38,657 nt of DNA from an uncultured Collinsella sp. (lineage in GTDB: Bacteria; Actinomycetota; Coriobacteriia; Coriobacteriales; Coriobacteriaceae), in assembly GCA_900546115.1 (NCBI GenBank), contig URBQ01000029.1, positions 1-38,657 on the forward strand, given 5' to 3'. The notes beneath the pieces are model-generated. The model made no database searches. It was not told the origin of the DNA and saw nothing but the letters and a program-made list of their open reading frames with translations. The position numbers were made by a program, and so were the translations under genes. This document shows, one piece after another, positions 15,634 through 24,612 of the stretch (its first letter is position 1; the number at the start of each line of letters is the position of its first letter).

Positions 15634-16326
15634 ATGTCGTATACGGTGACCGAGGCCACGGTCGTCTTTCCCGATAAGAAGGCGGCCTCGTCGTTCTCGA
15701 GCGGCTATGCGTCCAAAAAGCCTTGCGCACATATCGATTGTGAGCTTGAGGGCGGTTTTGAGCGGTCCATTTGGATCCCCGTGCGGGTCGCGCGGCTGTA
15801 TGTCAAAAACCGCCCCGATCTTCCCTGTGATTGGGATAACTTTCGTGATGCTGTGCAGCTCATCGAGCGTAAATGTGCGCTTACCATGGTGACCGAGATG
15901 TTATCGCGCCGCGACCATGCGACGGGTGAGGTCCGTGACAAGCTGGCTCGCTACGGCTTTCACCAGCCCGCTATCGATTTCGCGGTCGAGCGCGCCACCG
16001 AGTATCGCTTTTTAGACGAGAACCGCTTTTGCTCGTACTTTATCGAGGAACGAAAGCGGCGTGGTTGGGGACAGCGTAAAATCGAGACCGAGCTTAAGCG
16101 CCGTCATGTCGTGCTCGATGACATTCCCGGTTATCCCGAGGATTATTTTGCCGTCGAAGACGATTTGGCGCGTGCGTCAGCCCTGCTCGCCAAGCGGCGT
16201 GTTCCAGAGACGCGCGGATTCGAAAAACTGGTTCGGTTTTTGATGGGCAAGGGCTTCACGTATCACATTGCCGCCGATGCCGTTAAGGCACGTCTCGATG
16301 CCGAACGTGAGGAATGTGCGGTTTAG
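15634..16326 (+). CDS. recX: Regulatory protein RecX
   Basis: 230 aa. Three-helix RecX repeats are recognisable: LSRRDHATGEVRDKLARYGF, then FLDENRFCSYFIEERKRRGWG with KIETELKRRHV, and a final repeat FEKLVRFLMGKGFTYHIAADAV. An N-terminal extension of about 90 residues precedes them. RecX binds RecA filaments and limits their extension. It lies 11 bp after recA and is probably co-transcribed under LexA control; the ribosome-binding site is weak, as often for recX. Confidence 0.9.
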   Translation: MSYTVTEATVVFPDKKAASSFSSGYASKKPCAHIDCELEGGFERSIWIPVRVARLYVKNRPDLPCDWDNFRDAVQLIERKCALTMVTEMLSRRDHATGEVRDKLARYGFHQPAIDFAVERATEYRFLDENRFCSYFIEERKRRGWGQRKIETELKRRHVVLDDIPGYPEDYFAVEDDLARASALLAKRRVPETRGFEKLVRFLMGKGFTYHIAADAVKARLDAEREECAV

Positions 16327-16388
16327 GCGTATGCGTTTTGTGGCCCTGCCGTTCACCGCGTTTTAGCCGCCGTGCTGGGGCCATTTAT

Positions 16389-16417
16389 TTGACAGTTGTT
16401 GTGGTTCAACGTACGAT
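16389..16417 (+). promoter_or_regulatory. Promoter of the rny operon
   Basis: TTGACA (16389-16394), 17-nt spacer, TACGAT (16412-16417). A TGACAGT/ACTGTCA inverted repeat (16390-16396 with 16422-16428) brackets it. The leader to rny is about 160 nt and contains a 9-bp hairpin (16523-16531 with 16540-16548) followed by TTTGTTG, possibly a weak attenuator. Upstream (16341-16390) a TGGCCC/GGGCCA stem followed by TTTATTT may end the recA-recX transcript. Confidence 0.6.
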
Positions 16418-16583
16418 AAACACTGTCATTTGCTTTGTGATATGTGCTCATCTGTGATGAGTTTGTTTATATGTTTATCTGTATCCGACCCGCATAAGCT
16501 GCGCCCATATTACTCAAATGTCGCGAGCCGTTCGTAAGGACGGTTCGCTTTGTTGTGTAACGAATCCATAAAAAGGAGTGAGC

Positions 16584-18134
16584 ATGCCTATCATCGCAGC
16601 GCTCGTTGGCATCGTTTTGGGTGCCATCGCCGCCATTGCCTACATGCGCACCGCCAAGCAGGGTAGTCTTCACGAGGCCGACGAAAAAATCCAGTCGGCA
16701 CACGCACAGGCTGAGTCCCTGATCGGTGATGCCAAGCGTCAGGCCGAGACCCTCAAAAAAGAGGCTCTGCTCGAGGCTAAAGAGGAGATCATCAAGAACA
16801 AGCAGGCCGCCGAGGCCGAGGACAAGCAGCGTAAGAACGAGATTCGTACGCTCGAGAACCGCGTGATGCAGCGCGAGGAATCCCTCGATCGCCGCAACGA
16901 CGCTCTCGACAAGCGCGAGCATCAGCTGTCCAGCCAGGCCGGTCAGGTCGAGAAGCGCTCTCGTGAGCTCGAGGAGCTCTGCGCAAAGCAGACCTCCGAG
17001 CTTGAGCGTATCGCCGACCTTACCCGCGAGGATGCCCACAAGGAGCTCCTCGATAAGGTTCGCGGTGAGGTCACCCACGAGGCCGCCACGATCATTCGCG
17101 AGTCCGAGCAGCAGGTTCGCGCCGAGTGCCACAAGACCGCCCAGGAGATTCTGTCCCTGGCGATTCAGCGCTGCGCAGCCGACCACACTGCCGAGGTCAC
17201 CGTTACCTCCGTGCACATTCCCTCTGATGACCTCAAGGGCCGTATCATTGGTCGCGAGGGTCGCAACATCCGGACCTTCGAGCAGGTTTCCGGCGTCAAC
17301 CTGGTGATCGATGACACGCCCGAGACCGTCGTTCTTTCGAGCTTCGACCCGGTCCGTCGTGAGACCGCCCGTGTCGCCCTCGAGAACCTCATCGCGGACG
17401 GCCGCATTCACCCCGCCCGCATCGAGGAGATGTATCACAAGGCTGCCGACCTGGTTCAGCAGCGCGTGCGCGAGGCTGGCGAGCAGGCTGCCTTCGATAC
17501 CGGCATCCACGACCTGCACCCCGAGATCGTCAAGACCCTTGGTGCCCTGCGCTACCGCACCTCGTTTGGTCAGAACGTGCTTCAGCACTCCCTTGAGGTC
17601 TCTGATCTGTGCGGCGTGATGGCTTCCGAGCTTGGCCTGGACGTTGTGACCGCCAAGCGCGCCGGCCTGCTGCACGACCTGGGCAAGGCAATCGACCACG
17701 ACGTCGAGGGCCCGCATGCCGTCATCGGCGCCGAGCTGGCCCGCCGTTATGGCGAGAAGCCCGTTATCGTCCACGCTATCGAGGCTCATCATGCCGATGT
17801 CGACCCCAACACGGTGCTCGATGTCCTGGTACAGGCCGCCGATGCTGTCTCTGCCTCTCGCCCCGGTGCCCGTCGCGAGTCTGCCGAGAACTACATCAAG
17901 CGTCTTGAGAAGCTCGAGGAGATAGCCAACTCCCATGACGGCGTCGAGCGTACCTATGCCATGCAGGCCGGTCGCGAGGTCCACGTCATGGTCCAGCCGG
18001 ACAAGATTTCCGATGCCCAGTCCACGGTTCTGGCTCACGATATCGCCCATCAGATCGAGGAAGAGATGGAGTATCCCGGTCAGGTGCGCGTTGTCGTGAT
18101 TCGCGAGAGCCGCGCTGTCGATATCGCTAAATAA
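16584..18134 (+). CDS. rny: Ribonuclease Y
   Basis: 516 aa. ATG 16584 is preferred to the in-frame GTG at 16578, which lies within the AAAGGAG ribosome-binding site. An N-terminal membrane anchor (IIAALVGIVLGAIAAIAYM) is followed by a long charged coiled coil (about 25-180), a KH domain (LKGRIIGREGRNIRTFE), an HD phosphohydrolase domain (HSLEVSDLC, LLHDLGKAID, EAHHADVDP) and the C-terminal RNase Y domain. It starts mRNA decay by endonucleolytic cuts at the membrane. The next gene begins 1 base after the stop. Confidence 0.97.
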   Translation: MPIIAALVGIVLGAIAAIAYMRTAKQGSLHEADEKIQSAHAQAESLIGDAKRQAETLKKEALLEAKEEIIKNKQAAEAEDKQRKNEIRTLENRVMQREESLDRRNDALDKREHQLSSQAGQVEKRSRELEELCAKQTSELERIADLTREDAHKELLDKVRGEVTHEAATIIRESEQQVRAECHKTAQEILSLAIQRCAADHTAEVTVTSVHIPSDDLKGRIIGREGRNIRTFEQVSGVNLVIDDTPETVVLSSFDPVRRETARVALENLIADGRIHPARIEEMYHKAADLVQQRVREAGEQAAFDTGIHDLHPEIVKTLGALRYRTSFGQNVLQHSLEVSDLCGVMASELGLDVVTAKRAGLLHDLGKAIDHDVEGPHAVIGAELARRYGEKPVIVHAIEAHHADVDPNTVLDVLVQAADAVSASRPGARRESAENYIKRLEKLEEIANSHDGVERTYAMQAGREVHVMVQPDKISDAQSTVLAHDIAHQIEEEMEYPGQVRVVVIRESRAVDIAK

Positions 18135-18135
18135 C

Positions 18136-19221
18136 ATGAGCGACGCGAACGAGCTCATCTCATTTATCGCGTCGATGTCGGGGGAGGGCAACCTTCGCGT
18201 CGAGGAGAACCTTGGCGAGGGGTATGTCCGCCTCCGCGTTTCGGAGGCCGAGCGGCGCCAGGCTAAGCACGACATTCAGCATGTCGAGGACATCGTCATC
18301 GAAATGCTCCGTAATGCTCGCGATGCCGGCGCCGACAAGGTCTATCTCGCCACGACCAAGGAAGATGGCGTCCGCACGCTTGTCTTTCTGGATAACGGTT
18401 CTGGCGTTCCGCAGGATATGCAAGAGCGAATCTTTGATGCCCGCGTTACCTCCAAGCTCGAGAGCATGAAGATGGACCGTTGGGGCGTTCACGGTCGTGG
18501 CATGGCATTGTTTTCGATCAAGCAGAACACCGACGAGGCCCGTGTGGTCACGTCCGGCGTCGATCTTGGTTCAGCCTTCAAGGTGAGCGTTGCGGCTAAC
18601 CGCCTCAGTGAGCGTGCCGATCAGTCCAGCTGGCCCCAGGCCGTCAAGGATGAGGACGGACGTTATGTCTGTGCTCGCGGTCCGCATAATATTATTCGCG
18701 CTGCTTGTGAGTTTGCGCTCGAAGAGTTGCGTGGTTGCGATGTCTACCTTGGTTCTCCGTCTGAGATTGCCGCGACCCTTTATGCTCAGGCGTCAAGCCG
18801 GCTCGATACGTCTCGTCTCCTGTTCATTGATGACGAGAGCGAGCTTCCGGTTGTCGATCGTTTAGGCCTTGCTTCTGATGCCGAGGACTTTATCCGTATC
18901 TGTTCGGGTTTGGGTCTTGAGATGTCCGAGCGCACGGCCCATCGCATTTTGGTAGGGCAGATTAAGCCCGTTCGCGGTGTGACCGCGCGTCTGCTGCGCG
19001 AGCGTGATTCGTCCTCGCGTGCGCCGGCTCCTGTCGATCTCGCGAAGGATCGTCGCGGGCTACGTATTGCCAAGGATGACATTGCACAGTTTTCGCGTGC
19101 TGTGGAGCGCGACTTTAATGACCTCGCTGCCCGGTACTATCTCAACCTTTGCGGCGACCCAAAGATTCGTGTTTCGCGTGATCGAATCACCGTGACCTTT
19201 GATCTTGCCAAAGAGGAATAG
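18136..19221 (+). CDS. GHKL-fold ATPase of unknown role between rny and spoVS
   Basis: 361 aa. A GHKL (Hsp90/MutL/histidine-kinase type) ATP-binding site is clear: N-box EDIVIEMLRNARDAGADKV (about 52-70), G1 FLDNGSGVP (about 93-101), and a G2 lid region RWGVHGRGMALFSI (about 116-129). No histidine-kinase dimerisation domain, membrane segment or signal peptide is seen, so it is probably cytoplasmic. The remaining 200 residues match nothing I recognise. ATG lies one base after the rny stop, with no separate ribosome-binding site, so it is coupled to rny. Function unknown; a role with RNase Y or SpoVS is suggested only by position. Confidence 0.8.
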   Translation: MSDANELISFIASMSGEGNLRVEENLGEGYVRLRVSEAERRQAKHDIQHVEDIVIEMLRNARDAGADKVYLATTKEDGVRTLVFLDNGSGVPQDMQERIFDARVTSKLESMKMDRWGVHGRGMALFSIKQNTDEARVVTSGVDLGSAFKVSVAANRLSERADQSSWPQAVKDEDGRYVCARGPHNIIRAACEFALEELRGCDVYLGSPSEIAATLYAQASSRLDTSRLLFIDDESELPVVDRLGLASDAEDFIRICSGLGLEMSERTAHRILVGQIKPVRGVTARLLRERDSSSRAPAPVDLAKDRRGLRIAKDDIAQFSRAVERDFNDLAARYYLNLCGDPKIRVSRDRITVTFDLAKEE

Positions 19222-19225
19222 TGCC

Positions 19226-19254
19226 TTTACCGAGTCCACTCGGTACGATACAGT
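19226..19254 (+). promoter_or_regulatory. Possible spoVS promoter with perfect palindrome
   Basis: TTTACC (19226-19231), 17 nt, TACAGT (19249-19254) is a modest promoter match. It overlaps the perfect 16-bp palindrome ACCGAGTCCACTCGGT (19229-19244), which looks like a repressor site. Start of transcription would be about 35 nt before the spoVS ATG. Confidence 0.4.
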
Positions 19255-19295
19255 TATTGCAGTTAAAACGTACTTTTAAATGCAGGAGTTTCTTC

Positions 19296-19613
19296 ATGGA
19301 TTGCCTGAAGGTATCAAGCAAATCATCGCCCGCGTCCGTTGCCGGCGCCATCGCCGGCATGGTCAAGGATGGTGTACCCGTCAACATCCAGTGTGTCGGC
19401 GCCGGTGCCGTCAACCAAGCCATTAAGGCCGTTGCTATCGCGCGCGGTTTTTTGATTCCAACCGGTTTTGATATTTCCTGCGCGCCCGTGTTCTCCGACA
19501 TCCTCATTAACGGGGAGTCGCGCACGGCCATCCGCCTTTCTATCTACGTTCACCAGATCAATCGAGCTGCTATGGATAACGTCGTCATGGATGATGTTAA
19601 GCCTGTGGCATAG
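19296..19613 (+). CDS. spoVS: SpoVS family (Alba-like) nucleic-acid-binding protein
   Basis: 105 aa. Start ATG 19296 is fixed by GCAGGAG upstream and by the family start MDCLKVSSKSSPASVAGAIA. VGAGAVNQAIKAVAIARGF and a long run to RTAIRLSIYV are typical. The family is about 86 aa; this copy has an extra tail of about 20 residues. SpoVS has an Alba-like fold; in Bacillus it affects sporulation and septation, but homologues are common in non-sporulating bacteria and probably bind nucleic acid. Location after rny and the GHKL ATPase recalls the rny-spoVS pairing seen in other phyla. Confidence 0.93.
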   Translation: MDCLKVSSKSSPASVAGAIAGMVKDGVPVNIQCVGAGAVNQAIKAVAIARGFLIPTGFDISCAPVFSDILINGESRTAIRLSIYVHQINRAAMDNVVMDDVKPVA

Positions 19614-19652
19614 CTTCTGCTTGCCTCGTTCCGCTCCCCATCGTTAGGACTT

Positions 19653-21029
19653 ATGCACATGGACCAGCGTTCCGTACGCGATATTCTTGCCGGTAAAACC
19701 TACTTTATCCGCACCTTTGGCTGCCAGATGAATCAGCACGACTCCGAGCGTGTGAGCGGTCTGCTTGATTCGTATGGCTGCCTCATGGCGCTCGATCCCG
19801 CGCATGCCGATATCGTTGTCTTCATGACGTGCTGCGTGCGCGAGGCCGCCGATACTCGCCTGTACGGTCAGTGCAATTCCTGCAAAAGCCTGCCGCCTTC
19901 GCCTTCGGGCAAGCGCGTGGTTGCCGTTGGCGGTTGCATCGCGCAGCGCGATGGCGAGGGCCTGCTTACCAACGTCGATAACGTCAACGTCATTTTCGGC
20001 ACGCATTCCATTGCACATGTGGCTGAGCTCATTGCCGAGGCATTCCAGGATGGCAACCGTCATATCCGCACTAATGAGCATGAGGACACGGATGCCATGA
20101 GCATGCCGTGGCATCGTGAGACCCAGTATCACGCCTGGGTGCCCATTATGACGGGCTGTAATAACTTCTGTACCTATTGCATCGTGCCGTATGTGCGCGG
20201 TCGCGAAAAGAGCCGCCCTTTCGAGGAGATTGTCGACGAGGTGACCGGCTTGGTACGCCAAGGCGTGCGTGAGGTCACGCTTCTGGGGCAAAACGTCAAC
20301 TCCTATGGTCGCGATCTGTTTGGTAAGCCGCGCTTTGCCGACCTGTTGCGTGCCGTGGGCGATACGGGTGTGGAGCGCATCTTCTTTACTTCCTCGCACC
20401 CCAAAGACCTGCTGCCCGAGACCATCGACGCTATGGCCGAGACGCCTGCCGTCATGCCGCAACTGCACCTGGCAGTTCAGTCGGGTTCGACGCGCATCCT
20501 TAAAGAGATGAACCGTCGCTATACGCGTGAGGATTATCTGGGGCTCGTCGATCGCATCCGCCATCGCATGCCCGATATCGCGCTTTCGACTGATATCATT
20601 GTGGGTTTCCCCGGCGAGACCGAGGAAGACTTTGAGCAGACACTCTCGCTTGCCGAGACGGTCCGTTATGCTCAGGCCTATACGTTTATCTATTCCAAGC
20701 GCGCCGGTACTCCGGCCGCCGAGATTGACGATCCCACGCCGCATGAGGTGATTCTTGAGCGTTTTAACCGTCTGGTGAAGGTTATCGAGACCACAGCGCA
20801 CGAGTATAACCAAGGTGAGCTCCACACCGTTGTGCCGGCGCTTATTGAGGGTACGAGCAAAAAGAATGATGCGGTGCTGCTGGGCAAGAGTCCTAAGAAT
20901 CAGACCGTTCATGCACCGATTCCCGAGGGTTACAGCATCGATCAGTTGGTTGGCAAGATTGTCGATGTTGACGTCGACGTTGCCAAGACGTGGTATCTGT
21001 CCGGATCCGTTGTGGGTGAGCCGCGCTAA
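19653..21029 (+). CDS. miaB: tRNA-2-methylthio-N6-isopentenyladenosine synthase
   Basis: 458 aa radical-SAM methylthiotransferase that adds the 2-methylthio group to i6A37 of tRNAs reading UNN codons. The MiaB-specific start FIRTFGCQMNQHDSERVSG, MTCCVREAA and GGCIAQRDG carry the first cluster cysteines. The SAM triad is GCNNFCTYCIVPYVRGREKS. A C-terminal TRAM domain is present. Start may be ATG 19653 or 19659. The stop overlaps the miaA start (TAATG), so the two tRNA-37 enzymes are translationally coupled. Confidence 0.97.
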   Translation: MHMDQRSVRDILAGKTYFIRTFGCQMNQHDSERVSGLLDSYGCLMALDPAHADIVVFMTCCVREAADTRLYGQCNSCKSLPPSPSGKRVVAVGGCIAQRDGEGLLTNVDNVNVIFGTHSIAHVAELIAEAFQDGNRHIRTNEHEDTDAMSMPWHRETQYHAWVPIMTGCNNFCTYCIVPYVRGREKSRPFEEIVDEVTGLVRQGVREVTLLGQNVNSYGRDLFGKPRFADLLRAVGDTGVERIFFTSSHPKDLLPETIDAMAETPAVMPQLHLAVQSGSTRILKEMNRRYTREDYLGLVDRIRHRMPDIALSTDIIVGFPGETEEDFEQTLSLAETVRYAQAYTFIYSKRAGTPAAEIDDPTPHEVILERFNRLVKVIETTAHEYNQGELHTVVPALIEGTSKKNDAVLLGKSPKNQTVHAPIPEGYSIDQLVGKIVDVDVDVAKTWYLSGSVVGEPR

Positions 21030-21967
21030 TGATTGCTCCCGGGGCAGGCCTTTCCGCTGTTGCGATTGTCGGTCCGACCGCGGTTGGCAAAAGTGATGTC
21101 GCAGATCGTTTGGCGGCTCGCCTTTCGTCCGAAGTGCTGTCGTGTGACGCGATGCAAATCTATCGAGGCATGGATATCGGTACTGCCAAGATGGCACCCG
21201 CGGAATGCACGGCGCCGCTACGCCTGGTCGACATTGTTGAACCAGGCATTGCATATTCTGCGGCGCTGTATCAGGCAGACGCTCGTGTACATGTTGAGCG
21301 CTTGCTGGGCGAAGGTCACCTACCGGTGTTTTGCGGGGGCACGGGCTTGTATCTCAAGGCCGCCTTAGATGAGATGGATTTTCCCTCGGGTGAGCTTGAG
21401 GACGATCGCCGCGCGGGGTATCAGGAGCTTGCCGAGCGCATGGGCGATGAAGCGCTGCACGCGCTGCTTGCCGAGCGTGACCCCGAGTCCGCTGCGGTCA
21501 TCCACCCCCATAATGTTCGCCGCGTGATTCGCGCGCTCGAAATGCACGATGATGGTGTTTCCTACGCGCAGCAAAAGTCGCAGTTTAGTGTTCCGCGCGA
21601 GCATTATCACGCTCTGTGGTTTGGATTGACGCGTAATCGCGAGGCGCTTTACGAGCGTATTAACCTACGCGTCGATCTGATGTTTGAGCAGGGTCTTGTT
21701 GATGAGGTTCGCGGTCTTATGGACCAGGGGCTGGGAGATGCCCTGACTTCGATGCAGGCGATTGGCTATAAAGAGATTATCGATGCCCTTGACGGCGTCA
21801 TTTCTATGGATGAGGCTCGCGAACTCATCAAGATGCGTTCGCGTCGCTATGCCAAACGTCAGCTTTCGTGGTTTAAACGCGATGACCGCATCGTGTGGTT
21901 CGATATGGACGAGTTTACGATCGATGAGGTTGTTGAGGATATCCTTCACCGTATCGAGGCGGCCTAA
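21029..21967 (+). CDS. miaA: tRNA dimethylallyltransferase
   Basis: 312 aa. P-loop VAIVGPTAVGKSDVADRLA at the start, SCDAMQIYRGMDIGTAK, FCGGTGLYLKA and the conserved MQAIGYKEI near the C-terminus. It transfers a dimethylallyl group to N6 of A37, the substrate that MiaB then modifies. It overlaps miaB and hflX by single bases (TAATG at both junctions). Confidence 0.97.
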   Translation: MIAPGAGLSAVAIVGPTAVGKSDVADRLAARLSSEVLSCDAMQIYRGMDIGTAKMAPAECTAPLRLVDIVEPGIAYSAALYQADARVHVERLLGEGHLPVFCGGTGLYLKAALDEMDFPSGELEDDRRAGYQELAERMGDEALHALLAERDPESAAVIHPHNVRRVIRALEMHDDGVSYAQQKSQFSVPREHYHALWFGLTRNREALYERINLRVDLMFEQGLVDEVRGLMDQGLGDALTSMQAIGYKEIIDALDGVISMDEARELIKMRSRRYAKRQLSWFKRDDRIVWFDMDEFTIDEVVEDILHRIEAA

Positions 21968-23256
21968 TGGCTCGGTTTCCCCTCGTTCCTACGGCCCCTG
22001 AGCCCGAACGTGCCGTTCTTGTCGGAGTTGAGTGGCGCGATAACGCCTGGCCGCTCGATCGTTCGCTTGACGAGCTTGAGCGCCTGGCCCATACGGCTGG
22101 CGCCCAGTGCGTGGCGCGTCTGTCACAGCGTCTGGTTAAGCCGTATCCAAAATCGTTTATTGGCTCCGGTAAGGTTGAGGAGCTTTGCGGGCTCGTTCAT
22201 CGTATGGATGCCGATGTCGTTATCTTCGACGACGATTTAACGCCCTCGCAGCAGTCTTATCTGGAGAAAGCCGTGGGCGAACCGGTTAAGATTATCGACC
22301 GTACGGCGTTGATTCTCGATATCTTTGGTCTGCACGCTCAGACCCGTGAGGGCCGCCTGCAGGTGCAGCTGGCGCAGCTGCAGTATCTGTTGCCCCGCTT
22401 GCGCGGTATGTGGACCCATCTTGCTAAAGAGCAGACACGTGGTGGCATTGGTTCGCGCTTTGGCCAGGGCGAAAGTCAGCTCGAGGTTGACCGACGTTTG
22501 ATTCGTAACAAGATTGCCGCGCTTCGTCGCGAGCTTAAGCAGGTTGAACTGCGCCGCGATGTCCAGTCAAAGAGTCGTATCGAGTCGCCGGCGTTTCGCG
22601 TTGCCTTAGCCGGTTATACCAATGCCGGTAAGTCGACGTTGCTCAATCGTCTGACCGGGTCTACGGTGCTTTCACAAGACAAATTGTTTGCCACGCTCGA
22701 TCCGACGACGCGCTCGTATCGCTTGCCCGGCGGTCGTGGTATGACCATTACCGATACCGTTGGCTTTATTCAAAAGCTACCGCATGGTCTCGTTGATGCC
22801 TTTAAGTCCACCCTGTCTGAGGTCCTTGGTGCCGACCTGATCCTTAAAGTTGTGGATGCCTCTGACGAGGACTACGAGCGTCAGCTCGAGGCGGTCGATC
22901 GCGTTCTTGACGAAATCGGTGCCGGCGAGCGTTTGACGCTTACGGTGTTCAATAAAATCGACCTACTCGATAGCGTCGATCGATTGAGTTTCCATCGTCG
23001 CTATCCCGAGGCCGTGCTGTTCTCGGCCCAGACGGGCGAGGGGCTTGACGATCTCGTCGACCGTATTGCCCGTGAGGCAGCTGCCACCGATGTGTTGCTC
23101 TCCGCCGATATCCCGTATCGCGAGGGCGCCCTTATCACGTTGGTGCATGAGCAGGGAACCCTTCTGCATGAGGAATATCTTGAGGACGGCGTTCGCATTG
23201 TGGCGAAGTTGCCGGCCCGAATCGCCCCGCGTCTTGAGCGCTATCGTACGGAATAA
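21967..23256 (+). CDS. hflX: GTPase HflX
   Basis: 429 aa. The N-terminal HflX domain (LDELERLAHTAGA, IGSGKVEEL, VIFDDDLTPSQQ, DRTALILDIF) is followed by a glycine-rich linker GGIGSRFGQGE. The G domain has G1 VALAGYTNAGKST, G3 ITDTVGFIQ and G4 FNKID. HflX binds the 50S subunit and splits stalled ribosomes after stress. Its last 16 bases overlap the 3' end of the convergent DUF1624 gene. Confidence 0.96.
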   Translation: MARFPLVPTAPEPERAVLVGVEWRDNAWPLDRSLDELERLAHTAGAQCVARLSQRLVKPYPKSFIGSGKVEELCGLVHRMDADVVIFDDDLTPSQQSYLEKAVGEPVKIIDRTALILDIFGLHAQTREGRLQVQLAQLQYLLPRLRGMWTHLAKEQTRGGIGSRFGQGESQLEVDRRLIRNKIAALRRELKQVELRRDVQSKSRIESPAFRVALAGYTNAGKSTLLNRLTGSTVLSQDKLFATLDPTTRSYRLPGGRGMTITDTVGFIQKLPHGLVDAFKSTLSEVLGADLILKVVDASDEDYERQLEAVDRVLDEIGAGERLTLTVFNKIDLLDSVDRLSFHRRYPEAVLFSAQTGEGLDDLVDRIAREAAATDVLLSADIPYREGALITLVHEQGTLLHEEYLEDGVRIVAKLPARIAPRLERYRTE

Positions 23257-23945
23257 ACGAGTTCTAGTATGCCTAGAATGACAGGCTGATGGAGCAGGTA
23301 GAACGGTAAGGCGTGCCGACCGAGGACTGCGAGCGCCGGGATGGGATTGGCGTATGCCCATGCTGGCGCTTCGAGGCTTGGTGCTTGTGCTGCCTGGGCA
23401 GAAAAAAAGCCGGTAAGGTACATAAAGACAAACGGAATGAGCGGATAGTAGTCTCCCGAAACAAAACCCGGGCTCGGGAATCCAAGCCATGCCAGGTAGG
23501 GGAGTGGGTAGACCGCTTTTGGAATGCCCCAGGTCAGGGCAAAAAGAACAAGGCACGCTGCTATGCCCCACGAGCCCGGTATTTTTTGGAGTGCCGGACG
23601 GGTGAGTGCAACCACCGCAGTGCACGCTGCCATGCAATAAATGATGCCAAAGTTTACCGAATCGTCGACTGATACCAGTGTAGTTGCAATCCATACAATC
23701 GAGGCTGCGGCGGCGTATTTGAGGGCGCGCTTAACGTTATTGCGCGAGAGCGTGCACATCCAACCGGCGATAAATAAAAATACCCAGCTGATGCTAGCGC
23801 GCCAAATATCCTGGAAAACCGTTTCGGTAAACCATGGCATATCCCATCCATATAGGTAGGCCAAATCGTAGCAGGCGTGAAAACCTGCCATCGATAGCAT
23901 CGTAAACCCGCGGACGGTATCAAATATGGTGATGCGTTTTTGCAT
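23241..23945 (-). CDS. DUF1624 / heparan-alpha-glucosaminide acetyltransferase-like membrane protein
   Basis: 234 aa with about seven hydrophobic segments. The start RITIFDTVRGFTMLSMAGFH, with an early conserved Arg, and the end LGRHALPFYLLHQPVILGIL are typical of DUF1624 (HGSNAT catalytic-type) proteins, related to membrane acyltransferases. Substrate unknown. It is downstream of lexA with a one-base overlap (lexA TAA, this ATG), so it is probably read from the LexA-controlled promoter. Its 3' end overlaps hflX from the opposite strand by 16 bp. Confidence 0.85.
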   Translation of the reverse strand: MQKRITIFDTVRGFTMLSMAGFHACYDLAYLYGWDMPWFTETVFQDIWRASISWVFLFIAGWMCTLSRNNVKRALKYAAAASIVWIATTLVSVDDSVNFGIIYCMAACTAVVALTRPALQKIPGSWGIAACLVLFALTWGIPKAVYPLPYLAWLGFPSPGFVSGDYYPLIPFVFMYLTGFFSAQAAQAPSLEAPAWAYANPIPALAVLGRHALPFYLLHQPVILGILELVYSVR

Positions 23946-24589
23946 TACGAGAACCGGCGCATTAAACCGACAACCTTACCCAAAATAACGGGGTTCGTCG
24001 CATAGATGGGCTCCATAGTGTCGTTCTCGGGCTGCAAGCGCACGCGCCCCTGTTCCTTGTAGAACGTCTTGACGGTCGCCGAGCCATCGATCATGGCCAC
24101 GACGATTTCGCCGTTCATGGCGCTCTTTTGCTCGCGAACGATAATGTAGTCACCGTTGTAGATGCCGACATTGATCATGGAGCTGCCGTGCACTTCAAGG
24201 ATAAAGGAGCCCTGGTCTGTGGCGATTTCGGTCGGGATGGTAAAGGTATCCTCGATGTTTTGCTCGGCCAGAATGGGAATCCCAGCCGCGACGCGACCGA
24301 CGAGCGGCAGCGAGACCGTTCCGCGGGGTGCTGTGGGTTCATCGGATTTGGAAATCGAGACGGAGGATCCGTCCTCATCAAAGAGTTCTAGGGCGCGAGG
24401 CTTGGTGGAATCGCGCTTGAGCAGCCCTCGAGCCTCTAGGGCAGAGAGATGAGCATGCACCGTGCTGGGGGAGGAGAGTCCTACGGCCGATGCCATCTCG
24501 CGCACACTGGGCGGATAGCCCTTCTCTTGCTGATATTCCTTGATGAAGTCGTAAATCTGCTGCTGACGCTTGGTAATTTTGCGAGCCAT
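23945..24589 (-). CDS. lexA: LexA repressor
   Basis: 214 aa. ATG 24589 is chosen: MARKITKRQQQIYDFI is the family start and GAGAGGA precedes it. An open frame continues upstream through the operators and is not coding. Winged-helix DNA-binding domain 1-70; self-cleavage site Ala102-Gly103 in GRVAAGIP; catalytic Ser137 (GSSM) and Lys174 (VKTF). It represses recA (box at 14422), itself and the divergent division inhibitor (boxes at 24613-24682). RecA filaments trigger its cleavage. Confidence 0.98.
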   Translation of the reverse strand: MARKITKRQQQIYDFIKEYQQEKGYPPSVREMASAVGLSSPSTVHAHLSALEARGLLKRDSTKPRALELFDEDGSSVSISKSDEPTAPRGTVSLPLVGRVAAGIPILAEQNIEDTFTIPTEIATDQGSFILEVHGSSMINVGIYNGDYIIVREQKSAMNGEIVVAMIDGSATVKTFYKEQGRVRLQPENDTMEPIYATNPVILGKVVGLMRRFS

Positions 24590-24612
24590 CAGGGGATCCT
24601 CTCTACCAATGT

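Noticed and set aside
19296..19613. Evidence for sporulation from spoVS
   Set aside because: SpoVS homologues occur widely in non-sporulating bacteria; no other sporulation gene is in the window.
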